Shown piece after piece: positions 42,790 through 55,000 of a stretch of DNA of 64,000 nt (positions are counted from its first letter, which is position 1; each line of letters opens with the position of its first letter). The translations under genes were made by a program, and so were the position numbers. Origin of the DNA: Dichetophora obliterata. Lineage: Eukaryota > Arthropoda > Insecta > Diptera > Sciomyzidae. A model generated the notes under the pieces. The model was not told the origin of the DNA, did not search any database, and saw nothing but the letters and a program-made list of their open reading frames with translations. The stretch is taken from contig OY986437.1 of assembly GCA_963920525.1 (NCBI GenBank), positions 111,282,715 through 111,346,714 on the forward strand. The letters are read 5' to 3'.

Positions 42790-45180
42790 TTTTATTATGA
42801 ACTAATAACAACTGAATAAGACTAGCTCTAATTATTTCTCTAAAAGTATATTATAAGAAATTTATTTGATCCAAAATTGTTTAAAATTTCTAAATGGTGA
42901 TTTATAAATGGTGACTGAACTAATATATACGATAATTTCAAAAGATTTACTTTTATCTTTTTGTTTAATAAAAAATCAATAAATTTAAAGCTAATATAGG
43001 ATAATAATAATTATTGATTCGAACTACCAAGTAACACTGGGTATATCAGCTAGTTTTTATACATAATTAATTTAACAACTTAAAAAACAAAACCATTTAA
43101 CTTAATCTTTAAAGTAAACCGTGTAGGAATTTGTGCCCAACTTAGTACTCAGGTGAACAACATTCCAATGATCATCAAATTGCAAACCATAAAAGTTCGA
43201 GACGAAACCTGAGAATCTATTAACTTTAATTCAGATAACTTTAAAAAAGCACATCAAATTATTTAAAACCTTTTATACAAAATACAAACAAATGATAAAA
43301 CTTTTTGCTGGAGTGCCAAAAACTGCACTTAAAATGCAAAAGTAAGCATTTTCATTAAACCTGTGAACCGCGGGCATGCCTAAAAATGGCCTAAGAAAAA
43401 TAAAATAATGCAAAATGCATTCAATATGCATGAGAACTATGAGAAGCCAACAACAACTGACGATTAACAAACCTTATTGACAACAAAAAAACAAACATAA
43501 ATTGTTTATGTAAATAAAATGCAGTATCTGCACTTTATACAACAATACTTAATGTCGAACCTACTTTATGGTGTTTTTTTAGACTTGATTTTTTTTTTTT
43601 AATTCAAAAGAAGCTTCAACTTTTTGTTGAATTCTAACTTTTTGCTTATGCAGGCACACGCCGCAACAATTGTAACTGGGTTAAGACCCAATAAAGTCGA
43701 TTCTTTTTTTTTTTTTTAAGAAAGAAGCAAGAGGAAAAAACAGTCAAGTATAATAATAAATTAAGCATGAATTGAATTTGGCACAGAGACAAGTGATACT
43801 AAGAATGTATTTAGTCTTTTTGTTGTTGCAATTTTATTTTATGCTGTTTGGTGTGGAATAACAATTAGATTCTTATGAATGATCGAGCTCTGAATTTCAC
43901 TTTTATTATTGAAGTGTTCGAAGTTATCGAGGAAAGTTTAACTAAACGTTTAAAACTAGGTGAGAGCAGGTTCGTGCAATATACAAAATTTTAGTTTAGA
44001 AAAAACTGGTAAGGAGTTATTTTTGACAGAGCCGAAGTTAAATAGCCCCACGACAGTGTTTTAGTACTTTCGATATTGTGATGGTTTCGTTATTATGATG
44101 ATGTCCCTTTGCAAGGTGGTTTTCATCGAATTTTTTTCATAAATTTTAACCTCAGTGTATGTATTAAATAGTAAAGCTTATGTATAAAACATTAAATCAA
44201 TTCATAATTTTTGTGAAATTTAAAGGGTTTGGTTACGGGTTGGGTTCACTTTGTTTGGGAGATATACGAACTTTTCTTTCGATTTTGCCGCATTTCATAC
44301 TCTGTGTACAAATTTAAAATTAAAGTTTATGTGCAAAATTGAAAGTTATTTCATGTTTTGTTGAATTTTACGCAATATTACCGTTTTCTTGCTTGACTTT
44401 GTATGGGCTGTAGTTGTGGTTTTTATTTGATTTTTAAGGAATTTTAAACATGCAAAATTGAAAGTTTTAATATACATTTTAGTAATATTTTCAAGAGATT
44501 TTCCCTTTTTGATAAAGTAACTTTGTATGGAAGGTAAGCGTTATTTATTATCTGATGGGGCTCATTTGAGACCTTGGCATTTATTTTTGAAATAGAAGCT
44601 TATACAATATAACAACTTTCTTGAAAAATGCTTAAAAAGTACGCATGTTATCGAGTCCTAAATCGACTTAACAAAGTAGTGATGCTGCTCAAGAATATAT
44701 ATACCTTTTTTATACCGGCTCCATCCCCAAATCAGCATTACAAACATACCAGCAAACCATTTTAAAAAATTTATAAAAGCCACTTAGGTGATTTTTTTTT
44801 AAAGCTACCAGTCAAAGGTAACCAGTCTATAAACCTAAGAAGATTTATTTCTTTAAAGTAATAATGGTCTTTAGTCGTACTAAAGAGTCCAATCCCGAAA
44901 AGTTTTCACGATTCCGGCGTCATCGGAATTTGAAATTCGTATCCCGAGATTGTAAAAACTGAATTGACTAGAAAATTGACGAATAGTTTGCAATTTATTT
45001 AATCATTTTCTTATAAATTTAATTTTCTTAACGATTAATGGCTTTGTCTAGATTTTTTTAGGCTAAAAAGATGTTGCTATTTTTTATTTGTAACTCCTTT
45101 ATTAATCCAATAACGAAAATAAGGTTTTTAATATGTAATTGAGTATGCAAATGAACATATATTGAAAAAACTAAAAATAG
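42790..45180. other. Gene-free stretch
   Basis: AT-rich. A CCCGAAAAGTTTTC / ATCCCGAGATTG motif pair at 44890-44960 belongs to the dispersed CCCGGGAT family. Otherwise nothing was recognised. Confidence 0.4.
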
Positions 45181-45404
45181 TACATGTTCGGTTTAACCCT
45201 TAATTTCGTCTGTAGAGGGCGCCAAAGCTTCTCCGGTGCAAAACCCTTTAGATTTTTAACCCTCGAAACTACTGCACCGATTTTAACAATTTTTTTTTAA
45301 ACTTTGAAATCATGCAGACAGAATGAACGAGTGTTTTTTGGAAAAAATTAATAAAAAAAATCACGCATTTAATACTACTAGTATTGCCTGTGGTCGAAAT
45401 TCGA

Positions 45405-46850
45405 CCAACTTTCTGAAATTTCAATCGCTTTTCTCATTCTGAGGCATTGACCTTGCCTTAATAAAATGTTTTGCACTAAGAAAATCTTAAGTTTCGAGAG
45501 AAAGCAACAGTTTTAAAAAAATCGTCATATTTTTTATATCAAAATTTTTCAGAATTTACTATTTGTAAAATAAAAAATGTACTATAAAAAATGCTTATTG
45601 TAGGGTATCCGTAAGAGATAGTGAAAAATGTTTTTCCTACATTGTATTAATATCTAAAATTTCCTCTTACGCCATGTTCTTCCATTTCTTATAGTTTAGG
45701 TTTTAGTTCAGAAATATTCTCTCAATGCTCATATTTCAGGTCAAAGGTCACATAACTATTTGGTGAACTTCTTCTCCCTACTTTAATTTATTTAAAGCGA
45801 AAGAGCTGTTTCTCCTACGCTGCTTAAAACATAGATTTGTGTATATAACTTTGGAGTGGTTTGAAATATTTGAAAATTTTTTCACAGAAATTATTTTTTA
45901 AGCTGTAGAGCTTTGTAGAAAATATAAAAACAATATTATGAAAAATTTCCTTTTCATCAAAAAAATCATAGGGGGTAGCTAATGATTTTCGATGATAGAA
46001 ACTGTTTTTTGCATTATGTGTCAAAATGAAGCAAATTTTGCTAATAAATTATATGTCATATGAAAGAGTTTGAAAAAAAAAAAATTATAAGAAAAAATAC
46101 TTACAACAAAAAAACGTTTGGCCTATTTTTTGAGCAAAAACTGAATAATTTAGATGTATTTTTAAAACCATATGAAACATTGAACTAGTGAGATAACGGT
46201 AAATCCTTTCTTATTTCTCCAAAGTCAATTAATTGATCTTTCAGCCAAAGAAAATCGAAGAAATTGATGAAAATCGATTGAAAAATGGCCAAGATATTTG
46301 CTTGCAAAATCAAAGCTTGAAATTTCAATAGTTTTTTTTTTTCTCATTTTGAGGCGATGAACCTGCTTCAAGGAAATACGTTGTACTGAGAAAATCTACA
46401 TTTTTTAAGATATCTTAATAGTTTTGATGTCATTATAACGGGAATTTTTTCAACATATTATCTGAGAAAAATATTACCAAAAAAGATTTCGCATACCGTT
46501 ATATTTCTGAACCAACGACGTTTCATACAAAAATACGTTGTACTGAAAACATCTATAGTGTTCGAGCTATCACAATCATTTTCATGTCAAAATAACGGAA
46601 AATTTTCATAATTTGCTATTTTTAAGAAATTTCACCATCACAATATATATTCACACTTTTAACATAAAAATATGCTTATTGTAGGGTATCCGTAAGAGAT
46701 GGCGCAAAATGTCGGAAGTATTTTTTGCACACCTTATCAATGTCTAAAATTGCCCCTTACATTATATTTTTCTATCTGTTACAGTTTGGTTTTTATTAAA
46801 TAAATGCTCTTTTTACGCTAGTATTGCAGGTCGAAGGTCACCAATCTAAA
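45405..46850. repeat. ~1080-bp diverged direct duplication
   Basis: TGCTTATTGTAGGGTATCCG at 45592 recurs at 46672 with a 1080-base offset. Similarity extends left to TGAAATTTCAAT...TCTCATT..TGAGGC and right through TTTAGGTTTTAGTTCAGAAA-like sequence to CAGGTCAAAGGTCAC/CAGGTCGAAGGTCAC. Identity is partial (estimated 70-80%), with insertions in the second copy. It is non-coding. Confidence 0.75.
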
Positions 46851-47596
46851 ATGTAATCATACTGAGCAGCCAGATCTTTGATTTCTATGATTTCCCGAGA
46901 TTCGTTTTCAAAAATAATACAAACTTTCAAGGTCAAATTTAAAATATAAAATGTTTCTGCACATATAGGGTGCAGTACATTTCGAATGATATAAGTTTCA
47001 TTGCCCTTATTCTAAAATTAATATCGAAAAAGTCTACCACAACATTTGATGTTTGCCTATTAATATATAAGATGTTCACACACAGACCGAAAAGCCGCTT
47101 TTTAGCTAAAAAACCTCTTTTCAAAAAAAGGTGTTCACACTTAAAAAGTCTCTGTGCATTTGACAGTCAACTTGAAAATACCAAATGGTCGCATTTAATA
47201 TTATTCATTTTAATTATTATAATTACTTAACTATGTCAATAATTTAATTGCAAAGGTTATTCACTCGTAGTTTGCTGCGTTCTTTCTGTGTTTATAAATT
47301 TAACAGAGTCAGCAGTAGCATCTGAGAGATGCACACTCAACATTTTTGAGCGTTCGCTACCCGATCAGATTTAATGAGCGCTCCCATAATTCACCTCATT
47401 CACCGAATTTTAACACAATAGTTGCCAGCTGTTGACTCCGCTGAATGCGGCCAATATCAACAAACAGACGAAATGTCAAATCCCAATGTGCACACAAACG
47501 GATGCGGATCCGTTACGAACCCGTTACGAGTCCGTCAGTACGCACTGCGCTTTCTTATGTTTCGACGGACCTGTTACGAACCCGTAACGAATCCGC

Positions 47597-47690
47597 CAAA
47601 AGAGTCTGAAACGCATTCGTATATGAAGTCCGAAACGGATTCGTATCTGAAGTCCGTTACGGATTCGTTCCTGAAGTCCGTTCTGAGTCC
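47597..47690 (+). repeat. 24-bp minisatellite, left array
   Basis: About four diverged units of TCCGAAACGGATTCGTATCT-GAAG. It has the same orientation as the right array. Confidence 0.82.
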
Positions 47691-48077
47691 GAGGCGGATC
47701 CGAAAAAATGAAAAAAGCATTTCGTATTTTTGAGAGGAATCTTATGTTTCGACGAACCCGTTACGAATCCTTCAAAAAAATTTCCACAACGTTAACATAA
47801 AAGACAGTCTTAAATTTGTTTTACAATTTCTTATTTTATTTTCAGTAGATTAGGGATACGAAATACAATTGTGTACTTATTTTTGTTGTTATTTTTATTT
47901 TTATTATACATTGATATAATTTTAAATTTCCTTCTTTAAAATGTTATATGTAGAATGTAAGAACTGAATTAGCAAAAAAATAAAAAAATGTTGAACATAC
48001 ATAAACATTATTGTCCTTTTTTGAATAAGAACTATTTTTAAAAAACGAGTCCGTTGCGAGTTCGCATAATTTAAAAA

Positions 48078-48270
48078 AAAGAGTCTGAAACGGATTCGTA
48101 TGTGAAGTCCGAAATGGATTCGTATCTGAAGTCCGAAACGGATTCGTATCTGAAGCCCGAAACGGATTCGTATCTAAAGTCCGAAACGGATTCGTATCTG
48201 AAGTCCGAAACGGATTCGTATCTGAAGTCCAAAACGGATTCGTAACTGAAGTCCGTAACGGAGAGAGGAA
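48078..48270 (+). repeat. 24-bp minisatellite, right array
   Basis: About eight units of GAAGTCCGAAACGGATTCGT-ATCT, very uniform. Because 24 is a multiple of three, both strands stay open and give 8-residue repeats (TSDTNPFR-like on the minus strand). That is a consequence of the repeat and not evidence for a gene. Confidence 0.85.
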
Positions 48271-48618
48271 TTTCATACGAAAAAGGATCCGTTCCGGATG
48301 CGAAACGCAATCCGTTTCGGACAAAATGTACGAAGAAGTGAGTTCGTTACGGATTCGTAACGGATCCGTTTGGCACACTGGGATACCACTGACATCTTGG
48401 AATTTAGTAATAGATTTTGACTTTAACCCAGCAAATAGTGTGTTCAACAACCAGAACCAGTGTTGTTTTTAGCTTTTTAGAGTTTTTTGTTAAAAAGCAA
48501 ACAATTAGCTGCTTTTCATTTGACAGTTCTTCAATGGCGAAAAACTTAATATCATGCTGAAAAGCCATTAATGTCGGAAAAGCGGCTTTTCGGCCAAAAA
48601 ATACTCTTGGTTCTTGTA

Positions 48619-49134
48619 CACGGTTAAAAATCTGAATAAATTTTAGTCCAGTTAAAATACTACTGCATATAATTTAACCTTGAGGTTCTTGTACCTCTTG
48701 GTTCTTGCACACGGTTAAAAATCTTGGAATAAATTATAGTCCAGTTAACCTTGAGGTTTAAAATTTAAACTTTCAAAAATACTAACCCATAATTAAAACT
48801 TTTCTGTACTAAAATTTCAACCAAAGAAATATTGTAATGCTGAAAATCAATATTAGGCTATTAGATTCATATGCTTGTTTATTGCTTTTGTTTTGTATAG
48901 CGCAAGAGCCCAGTGGTTAACGTAGTGAGCTTACAGACTGGATGTCCCTGGTTCGAATCTCACTGTTTATTTTTTTTTTTATATTTCAATCCATGCTTGC
49001 ACTAAATTTTAAACCAAAGCTGTATTAAAACGATTTTTTAGTATTTTGCAAATGCTACATTTGAAACCAAAGCTTGTTTGGTCGTACATAAAGCACAGGA
49101 AAGTTTCAATTTTATTCCAAGATTTTTAACAGTG
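48619..49134. mobile_element. TIR element carrying a tRNA-like unit, member 2
   Basis: CACGGTTAAAAATCTGAATA at the left end and, inverted, CACTGTTAAAAATCTTGGAA at the right, flanked by TA at 48617-48618 and 49135-49136. The left end is partly duplicated: a second CACGGTTAAAAATCTTGGAA starts at 48710, about 91 bases inward, and matches the right end better. The interior contains one tRNA-like unit at 48898-48980. Same family as 42109-42786. Confidence 0.78.
48898..48980 (+). ncRNA. tRNA-like Pol III unit with 11-T terminator
   Basis: Box A-like GAGCCCAGTGGTTAACG at about 48906, box B GGTTCGAATCT at 48950, then 11 T at 48970-48980. Spacing between the boxes is normal for a type 2 Pol III promoter. 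T-arm pairing is poor beyond G53-C61, so it is a tRNA-like relic or SINE head and not a working tRNA. It lies inside the TIR element 48619-49134. Confidence 0.55.
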
Positions 49135-49436
49135 TACTTATTAATATATTAATTATTTCCTTTTTATGATTATAAAATAACAAGGAAAAAGATTTAATCA
49201 AATCGGTTCAGTTGTTTTCAAGATAGAGCTGCAACATATCGACTTTGTCGCCATCCAAAGGCACAATTAAGAGTTAAATCGAACCTAAGGTATTTTTTTA
49301 TTTTTTATTTTTTATAAATTCATGCTAAAATACATACCAAAAAATTTATTTCGTTATTTGTTTTAACAAAGAAGATATGTATAAATTAAAAAAGAGCAAA
49401 CAGTTTTTCTGTAAGTGTTAAAAATTTAGACAGACC

Positions 49437-49756
49437 ACTTGACCTCATACTCTTCGATTTGCTTGAAGTTTTAACTATAGGTTCCTTTTCCACTTGCAAG
49501 AATATAAAATAATTTTTTTACAGCCATTTTTTGTAAAGTTGTGGAATTAAAATTTTTTGCTAAAAGTGAAAATCATGGAAATTGAGTCATTACTAATAAA
49601 TCATATCTCCGTCATCTGTTATCCTATTTTTATAAATAAATTATTGTAAAAAAGCTATTGAAAAGCAATTTTTTGGTAAAATAAAAAATGGTTAGAGTTT
49701 TTTGCTAGAGTTGCCAACTTTTCTAAAAATCGAAGAGCATGAGGTCAATCACGACT
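49437..49756. repeat. Inverted-repeat pair
   Basis: ACTTGACCTCATACTCTTCG at 49438 and, inverted, GATTGACCTCATGCTCTTCG at about 49750 match over about 25 bases. The ~270-bp interior is AT-rich. It could be a small TIR element; flanks show no clear duplication. Confidence 0.5.
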
Positions 49757-50104
49757 TGCAGCGTTAGGCATAGAATGGCCGTAAGAAAAGGTTTTATTAC
49801 TTCTTGCTGTTATGATTAAAAGTTATACTACTTTTGATAAAAGAAAGTTTAGAAAAAAAAATTACTTATGTCGGAGTATCGAAGAATATTAAACCCAGGA
49901 AAGAAATCCTGGTGAAGAGAAGTGAGAAAATAATGATACCATAAGGGAAAAAAACACAATTTTTTCTGTAAATGAATGGAATATTGTGAGACTCAATTGA
50001 AACACATTTTTCATCTTTTGGTCATGCAGATAATTTTTCTGCTAATAATATAAGAAACTTTCTAAAAGGATCTTTTAAGTTTTGTGAAGTTAACTTTTAA
50101 ACAT

Positions 50105-50740
50105 CGTAACTAAACACTGGGTCCCAGAACACGAAGTAATAGAAGGTAACGAAGAAGCTTATGATTCAGTGCGATAGGGTGCAGCCGTAAAATATATTGG
50201 TCCAGAACCATTCTGCGGATTGGGCACACATTCTATAAAACAAGAACAAAGAAGGGAGGAGAGACACAAACGTTCCAAAACCTTTGGAAAAGCCTCCCAA
50301 AGCTAAGACAATTCAAACTGCTCCTGAGAAATTTTAATACTCGAATGGAAAACTTTTGCATAAGCTTAGGTAAAAAAATCTAAGAATTCTAACAGGGTTT
50401 CTTACAAGACACTGCAAACTTAAATATCACCTGATGAAATCGGGCATCGAAACCGATAGTAATTGCCGTTTCTGTGCTGAAGCAGAGGAGACACCTACTT
50501 ACAAACTACGGTGCTGTGGCAAGCACGCGTAAACTAGCACTGGAGAAGTATGAGCTGAGTCTAGAGCAAATTTTATCCCGTGAACCCAAAAACATTCTCA
50601 AATTCATCAGAGAACTAAGTCTGGATGAAATTCTGTAATCCGCCAACATAGCGGAGCCGTGAGAAGGAGCCGCAAAAGATCCTTTTTAGGTGGCAGCACG
50701 CATCTCCATCATAAAACATTAACATTAAAGTTAACTTGAA
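50105..50740 (+). pseudogene. LINE relic: RNase H end and C-terminal segment
   Basis: HWVPEHEVIEGNEEAYDSVR followed, after a stop, by GPEPFCGLG is the end of a LINE RNase H, matching the subfamily at 5262-6830. Further on, ILTGFLTRHCKLKYHLMKSG and NCRFCAEAEETPTYKL are the C-terminal Cys region. Several stops and frameshifts are present. It abuts the next LINE relic with no recognisable boundary. Confidence 0.72.
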
Positions 50741-50751
50741 TAAATGTTTTC

Positions 50752-51669
50752 TTGATTCTTACTCAAGTTAATAACGTTTTCCAAATCGCTATCCTAAGAT
50801 TGATTTTTTTTTTTAATGTAGCTGATGTAGTTTCTTACTATATATTTAAATTACTCTTCAAAAACCCAGACACGCTTTTGGACCAGCTTTGTGTCTGTGT
50901 ACAGCTTCTCTCTAATAAAATTTTCATCTGCGCTTCCTATGTTCTACCCAACAGTTCATATGAACTATATAAATCACGTGTTGATAATGTACTTCAACTT
51001 GCTCAAAATAATCTTGGGAATGATCACTTCAGTGTTTTACGTGACTTTAATTTATCTAAAGTTGTCTGGAATAATGTTTTTGATGATAATGTATTAACAC
51101 CATCTAATGTAAATAGTACAACTGACATTTATGTTATTGATAACTTTCTCAGTATTGATTTACAACAAATTAACAACTTTTATAATAAGCTAAACAGAAT
51201 TCTCCGTTTAGTTTTATTTTCCAATAACTTGAATTATAAGATTTTTGAATGTGTTTTTCCATTTTCTGCAGCTAATATACATCATGTTCCACTTATTGTT
51301 GATGTTGAATTTTACAATTTTAACCCAACTGTATCACCTGAGATAAACACTTCCCATATTTTATTTAACTATAAAAATTGTGATTATGTTTTCTTGAATC
51401 ATCTAATATCTTGTATTGACTGGGATTCTTTGTCTACGGGATTAAGTCTTTCACAGTGCTTCAATATTTTAAAATCTCAATTAGCTCTAATTTGTATAAA
51501 TAATATTCCTCAACTCCAGAAAACTGTTTATAAAGTTCCTTGGGGCACAAAGGGTTTAAAAAAGCTTAAAAATTTGATAAATAAATTTTTTAAGAAATAT
51601 AAGGCCACTAACAAATCCAGTCTTAAAATCAAAATATTTGCATTTCATGCGAGAGTTCAACTTCCTTGA
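50752..51669 (+). pseudogene. LINE endonuclease C-terminal part and linker
   Basis: A 305-codon open frame. Roughly residues 45-165 show endonuclease features: FICASYVLPNSSYELY, then DHFSVLRDFNLSKVVW, where the usual GDFN has become RDFN, and NKLNRILRLVLF, the equivalent of the N..GR.LDLVF motif. The first ~40 residues may be flanking sequence. The frame ends in a stop before the RT part, and the connecting 51670-51817 region is frameshifted. Confidence 0.75.
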
Positions 51670-51817
51670 AAAATATCTTTATAAAAAATATATTCATAAT
51701 TATGAATCTAATATTAAATCCAATCCAGACATTCTGGCGTTTTGTTAAAGCAAAAAAAAAAGTACTTCTGGTATACCTTCAAGAGTATATCTTAATGATC
51801 AATCTGCGAAATCTCCT

Positions 51818-53110
51818 TTGGAAGCTGCAAACCAATTTGCTAGATTCTTTAAATCTAATTTTGTAGTCGACTCTGAGCACCATGACGACTTGCATTTAGT
51901 CTCTAATACCGCGTCTACTCTTGGCCTCGGCTCTCTTTGTTTATCATATGATGATGTATGGAATAGAATACTTCATCTAAAACAGTCGTCTCAAACTGAT
52001 ATCGATGGCATTTCTCCTCTTTTTATTAAGAATTGTGCTGCGTCCCTACTGGATCCGATTAAGGTTATTTTTAATAAATCTCTAGCTTCAGGAGTTTTTC
52101 TAGATGACTGGAAAATTGCCTTAATTGAACCTATTTTTAAAAGTGGTAATAAAAGTAATGTTTTGAATTATAGACCAATCTCTAAATTATCTACTTTTTT
52201 TAAATTATTTGAGGGTATTGTTAAAAACAAAATGTACTGCGCCATCAAGAATTTAATATGTCCTCAACAGCATGGTTTTTTTGCAAGTCGATCAACAGTA
52301 ACAAATCTAATGATATTTACAGAAGACTGTGTCTCTGCATTTCAAAGTGGAAATCAAGTTGACACGATTTATACTGATTTCTCAAAAGCATTTGACAATG
52401 TGTCTCATAGAATTGTACTTTCAAACTTGGCTCATATTAGTTTTCACTCTAAATTTTTAGCCTGGTTAAAGTCATATTTAACCAATAGACTTTCTCATGT
52501 TGTAGTTGAAAATATTCAATCTTTCGCTTTTATAGCAACATCTGGTGTTTCTTAAGGCAGCATTTTAGGTCCACTGCTTTTTTTGTTAGTTATAAATGAC
52601 ATGAGCAGATGTTTCAACTATTCCAAATATCTTTTTAACGCGGATGACTTAAAAGTCTATTCTTTCATCTGTAACTCTCAAGATGAACGAAACTTACAAT
52701 CTGATATTAATAACCTTTGGTGTTACAATAATAAGCCTTTTCTATATATCAACAATTGCTTCTATGTTAAATAAGCGAAAACTCTTAATGTGTCTTATTA
52801 TTTATATAACATTGAGGGCTCTTTATTAAAAAAAGTTGATGAAATTACTGATCTTGGTGTAATATTGGATTCTAAATTCACTTTTGTCAGCCATCTTAAC
52901 AATATTATATCTAAATCTTACTCTGTGCTAGCTTTTGAAATGCGTAATAGTTCTGATTTCTCTGATCCATTTACTCTGAATTTGTTATATTCTTCTTTTG
53001 TTCGTTCAAAATTGGAGTATGCTATTGTTATCCGGAGACCTTTTTATTCAACACATATACATCGCTTGGAGCGCATTCAAAAGAGATTTACTCGCTTTGC
53101 AGTTCGTTAA
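51818..53110 (+). pseudogene. LINE reverse transcriptase, interrupted
   Basis: Motifs in order: TDIDGISPLFIKN, NYRPISKLSTFFKLFE, HGFFASRSTVTNLMIF, DFSKAFDNVSH (first catalytic Asp), ATSGVS then TAA in place of the Gln codon, GSILGPLLFLLVINDM, and YLFNADDLKVY, where the usual YADD/FADD aromatic is Asn but both Asp remain. After a second stop at about 52774, thumb sequence continues to SFVRSKLEYAIVIRRPFYST. Two nonsense changes in an otherwise collinear frame suggest modest age. Confidence 0.82.
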
Positions 53111-53530
53111 TTAAATCTGTACGATGCTAATCTCTCGTACTTTGATCGTTGTAAACTTTTAAATCTAATAACGCTACAATGTAGAGGTACCATATCGTCA
53201 TTATTATTCATATGTGATATTGTTAGTGGTTCAATAGATTCTCTTGCACTTTTGCAGTTAATACATTTCAATGTACCTATCAGAGATTTGATTGAATACC
53301 GTTTTTTATAAGTATCAAAAAAACTAATTATGCATTATATTGCCCCATTTCGAGAGCTCTCACTGAAATAAACTTAATCCCAAATTCTTTTGTGTTAGAT
53401 TTTTCTTTTCCTAAATATATCATTAAAAAGTATCTTAACGATATTTACTATTAGATTTAGTATATTTTTAAGTTATAAATTGTCAGTATGGAATTAGTTA
53501 TTATTTGACTTAAATAAATAAATAAATACA

Positions 53531-55000
53531 AATAAGCTAGAAGGAAAATACCGGAATTCAAAGAGGCTGAAATCGTTCGAAATCGCGCGATCCCTTCTCT
53601 AATTCCTAGCCACTAAATATATTTCTAATTATACAGCCTCTTTTCACAATAGGAGCAATCAAAGATACATATCTTTTTTTTTTCGTGCACTGACTGACTG
53701 CAAAATAATAAGTCTTTCGTAGGAGCGGCAGAGCTTCTAAAATACGTAAGGCTCAGAAAACTTTATTGGGAGGTTGAAGCGATTTACACTCCTGCACGGT
53801 CAAAAGCACCATATTTTTATCCATAAGCTTCAACATAGTGTCACAGAATTTTTAGTCCTTCTCTGGAAATGATAATTTTAATGAAATTGCTTAAAAACTC
53901 CGAACTACCGAAATTATTGTTACGTAAGAGTCCGCTAAGATACTTATAGGCTCTTAATAAATCATCATATTGAATAATAATCATAGTAAATACAAATAAG
54001 GTTTATTCATATTCTGGCACAATCTACAAATCTGCCAATATTTTAGGAAATAAAGCATTTTAACAAATTAGTTTTACTCCAAATAAGATGACATTATTTT
54101 ACCTTATTCAATATATATAAGCACAGTATCAGATAAATAAATATCATTACTATAAATGTTATAAAAAAAAATTTCAAATATTGTTTCTATTTGAAAATAA
54201 CCGCAAATAAAGCGGGTCATTCAACTCACATGACCTGCTTCGAGCAGGTTATTGAACAGCCTCGAATACTGACATTACTTTTATATCTTTTTTGCTGAAG
54301 TTTAAGTGTAGAAAAAAAAATCTCTTTGAACTTCAATTTCAAAGCTTAGCATCTTTTGATGAAGTGTCTTCAAATTAAATATATGAAGCATAATTTATTT
54401 GATGGATGAATTTACTTTGAAGATATGAAGGTCATATTAATGCCCACATGAAAGATGAAACTGTTTAACTTTTTCAAATAAGCTTTCATCTAAAATAAAT
54501 TAAATAAAATATAATAAAAATAATAAAAGCATAATTTTTAATGCTTCCGAGAGTAAAAAACAGAATTTAATATTTGAAAATGTTTGGCATTCGAACCAGT
54601 GCCACTTGGCAAAACACAACTAAAGAAATATTTTTAGATTAACTTCTTAAAAAAAGTTTAAAACTAAGAGTCCTTACATTTTCTCCATTAATAAAATTGA
54701 TCCAACTTGTAATTCTTAGTCGCAAGGGTTGGACAACTAAAAAACACTAATCCACTAACAGGCCGCTCACAAAAAAAACACACTCACGCATAGATTTTTT
54801 TTCAGCACGTGGGTGTCGTAGACAAAGGCGGCAATAAGATTTTTTTTTAATTTTAATTAGAAATCACTTTATTTATATTATTTAATCCATCACGAATGAT
54901 TTTTACGATGTTGAGTAAACATTTTTTTGTAGTTTTGTATTCTTTTCTTCTTGATGATCATTTCTTTTAGCTGTACAAAATATACCAAATATGCAGGTAA
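53531..55000. other. Spacer upstream of the candidate exon
   Basis: AT-rich with no repeat boundary recognised. Base composition becomes less AT-rich from about 54960 toward the exon at 55371, as expected for a promoter/5' UTR region. No core promoter motif is certain. Confidence 0.4.

Larger units (their letters stand above)
47483..48391. mobile_element. Nested TIR element with 24-bp minisatellite
   Basis: CCCAATGTGCACACAAACGG on the left and, inverted, CCCAGTGTGCCAAACGGATC on the right; both continue with ATCCGTTACGAA-type sequence. Comparison with the uninterrupted copy at 38130-38150 puts the insertion in CAAAATACC, with AT on both sides here. Interior arrays of a 24-bp unit lie at 47597-47690 and 48078-48270. 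Confidence 0.78.
47085..48605. mobile_element. GCCGCTTTTCGG TIR element, host of a nested insertion
   Basis: GACCGAAAAGCCGCTTTTTA at the left end and, inverted, GGCCGAAAAGCCGCTTTTCC at the right. Internal landmarks (GGGAGCGCTC, GTTGACTCCGCTGAATGC, GACATCTTGGAA) match 37945-38360 in inverted orientation. A second element at 47483-48391 interrupts it. The terminal 19-mer is itself palindromic. Confidence 0.72.
50752..53530 (+). mobile_element. Jockey/CR1-group LINE relic, second subfamily
   Basis: The order is endonuclease end (50880-51240), linker, RT (51818-52780), thumb (52790-53110), then a TAAATAAATAAATA tail at 53510-53528. The 5' end lies within the endonuclease, so it is truncated. The subfamily differs from the 6876-12060 LINE: motifs are DFSKAFDNVSH and SGVS-stop-GSILGPLLFLLVIND. 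Confidence 0.8.

Noticed and set aside
47422..47733. 103-codon plus-strand frame
   Set aside because: It crosses the boundary between two nested MITEs and is explained by the 24-bp units.
47944..48450. 168-codon minus-strand frame with TSDTNPFR repeats
   Set aside because: The 24-bp minisatellite keeps the frame open on both strands; no start context, domain or splice evidence.
50891..51097. 68-codon frame overlapping the LINE endonuclease
   Set aside because: Shifted frame of the same strand; the endonuclease motifs are in the 50752-51669 frame.
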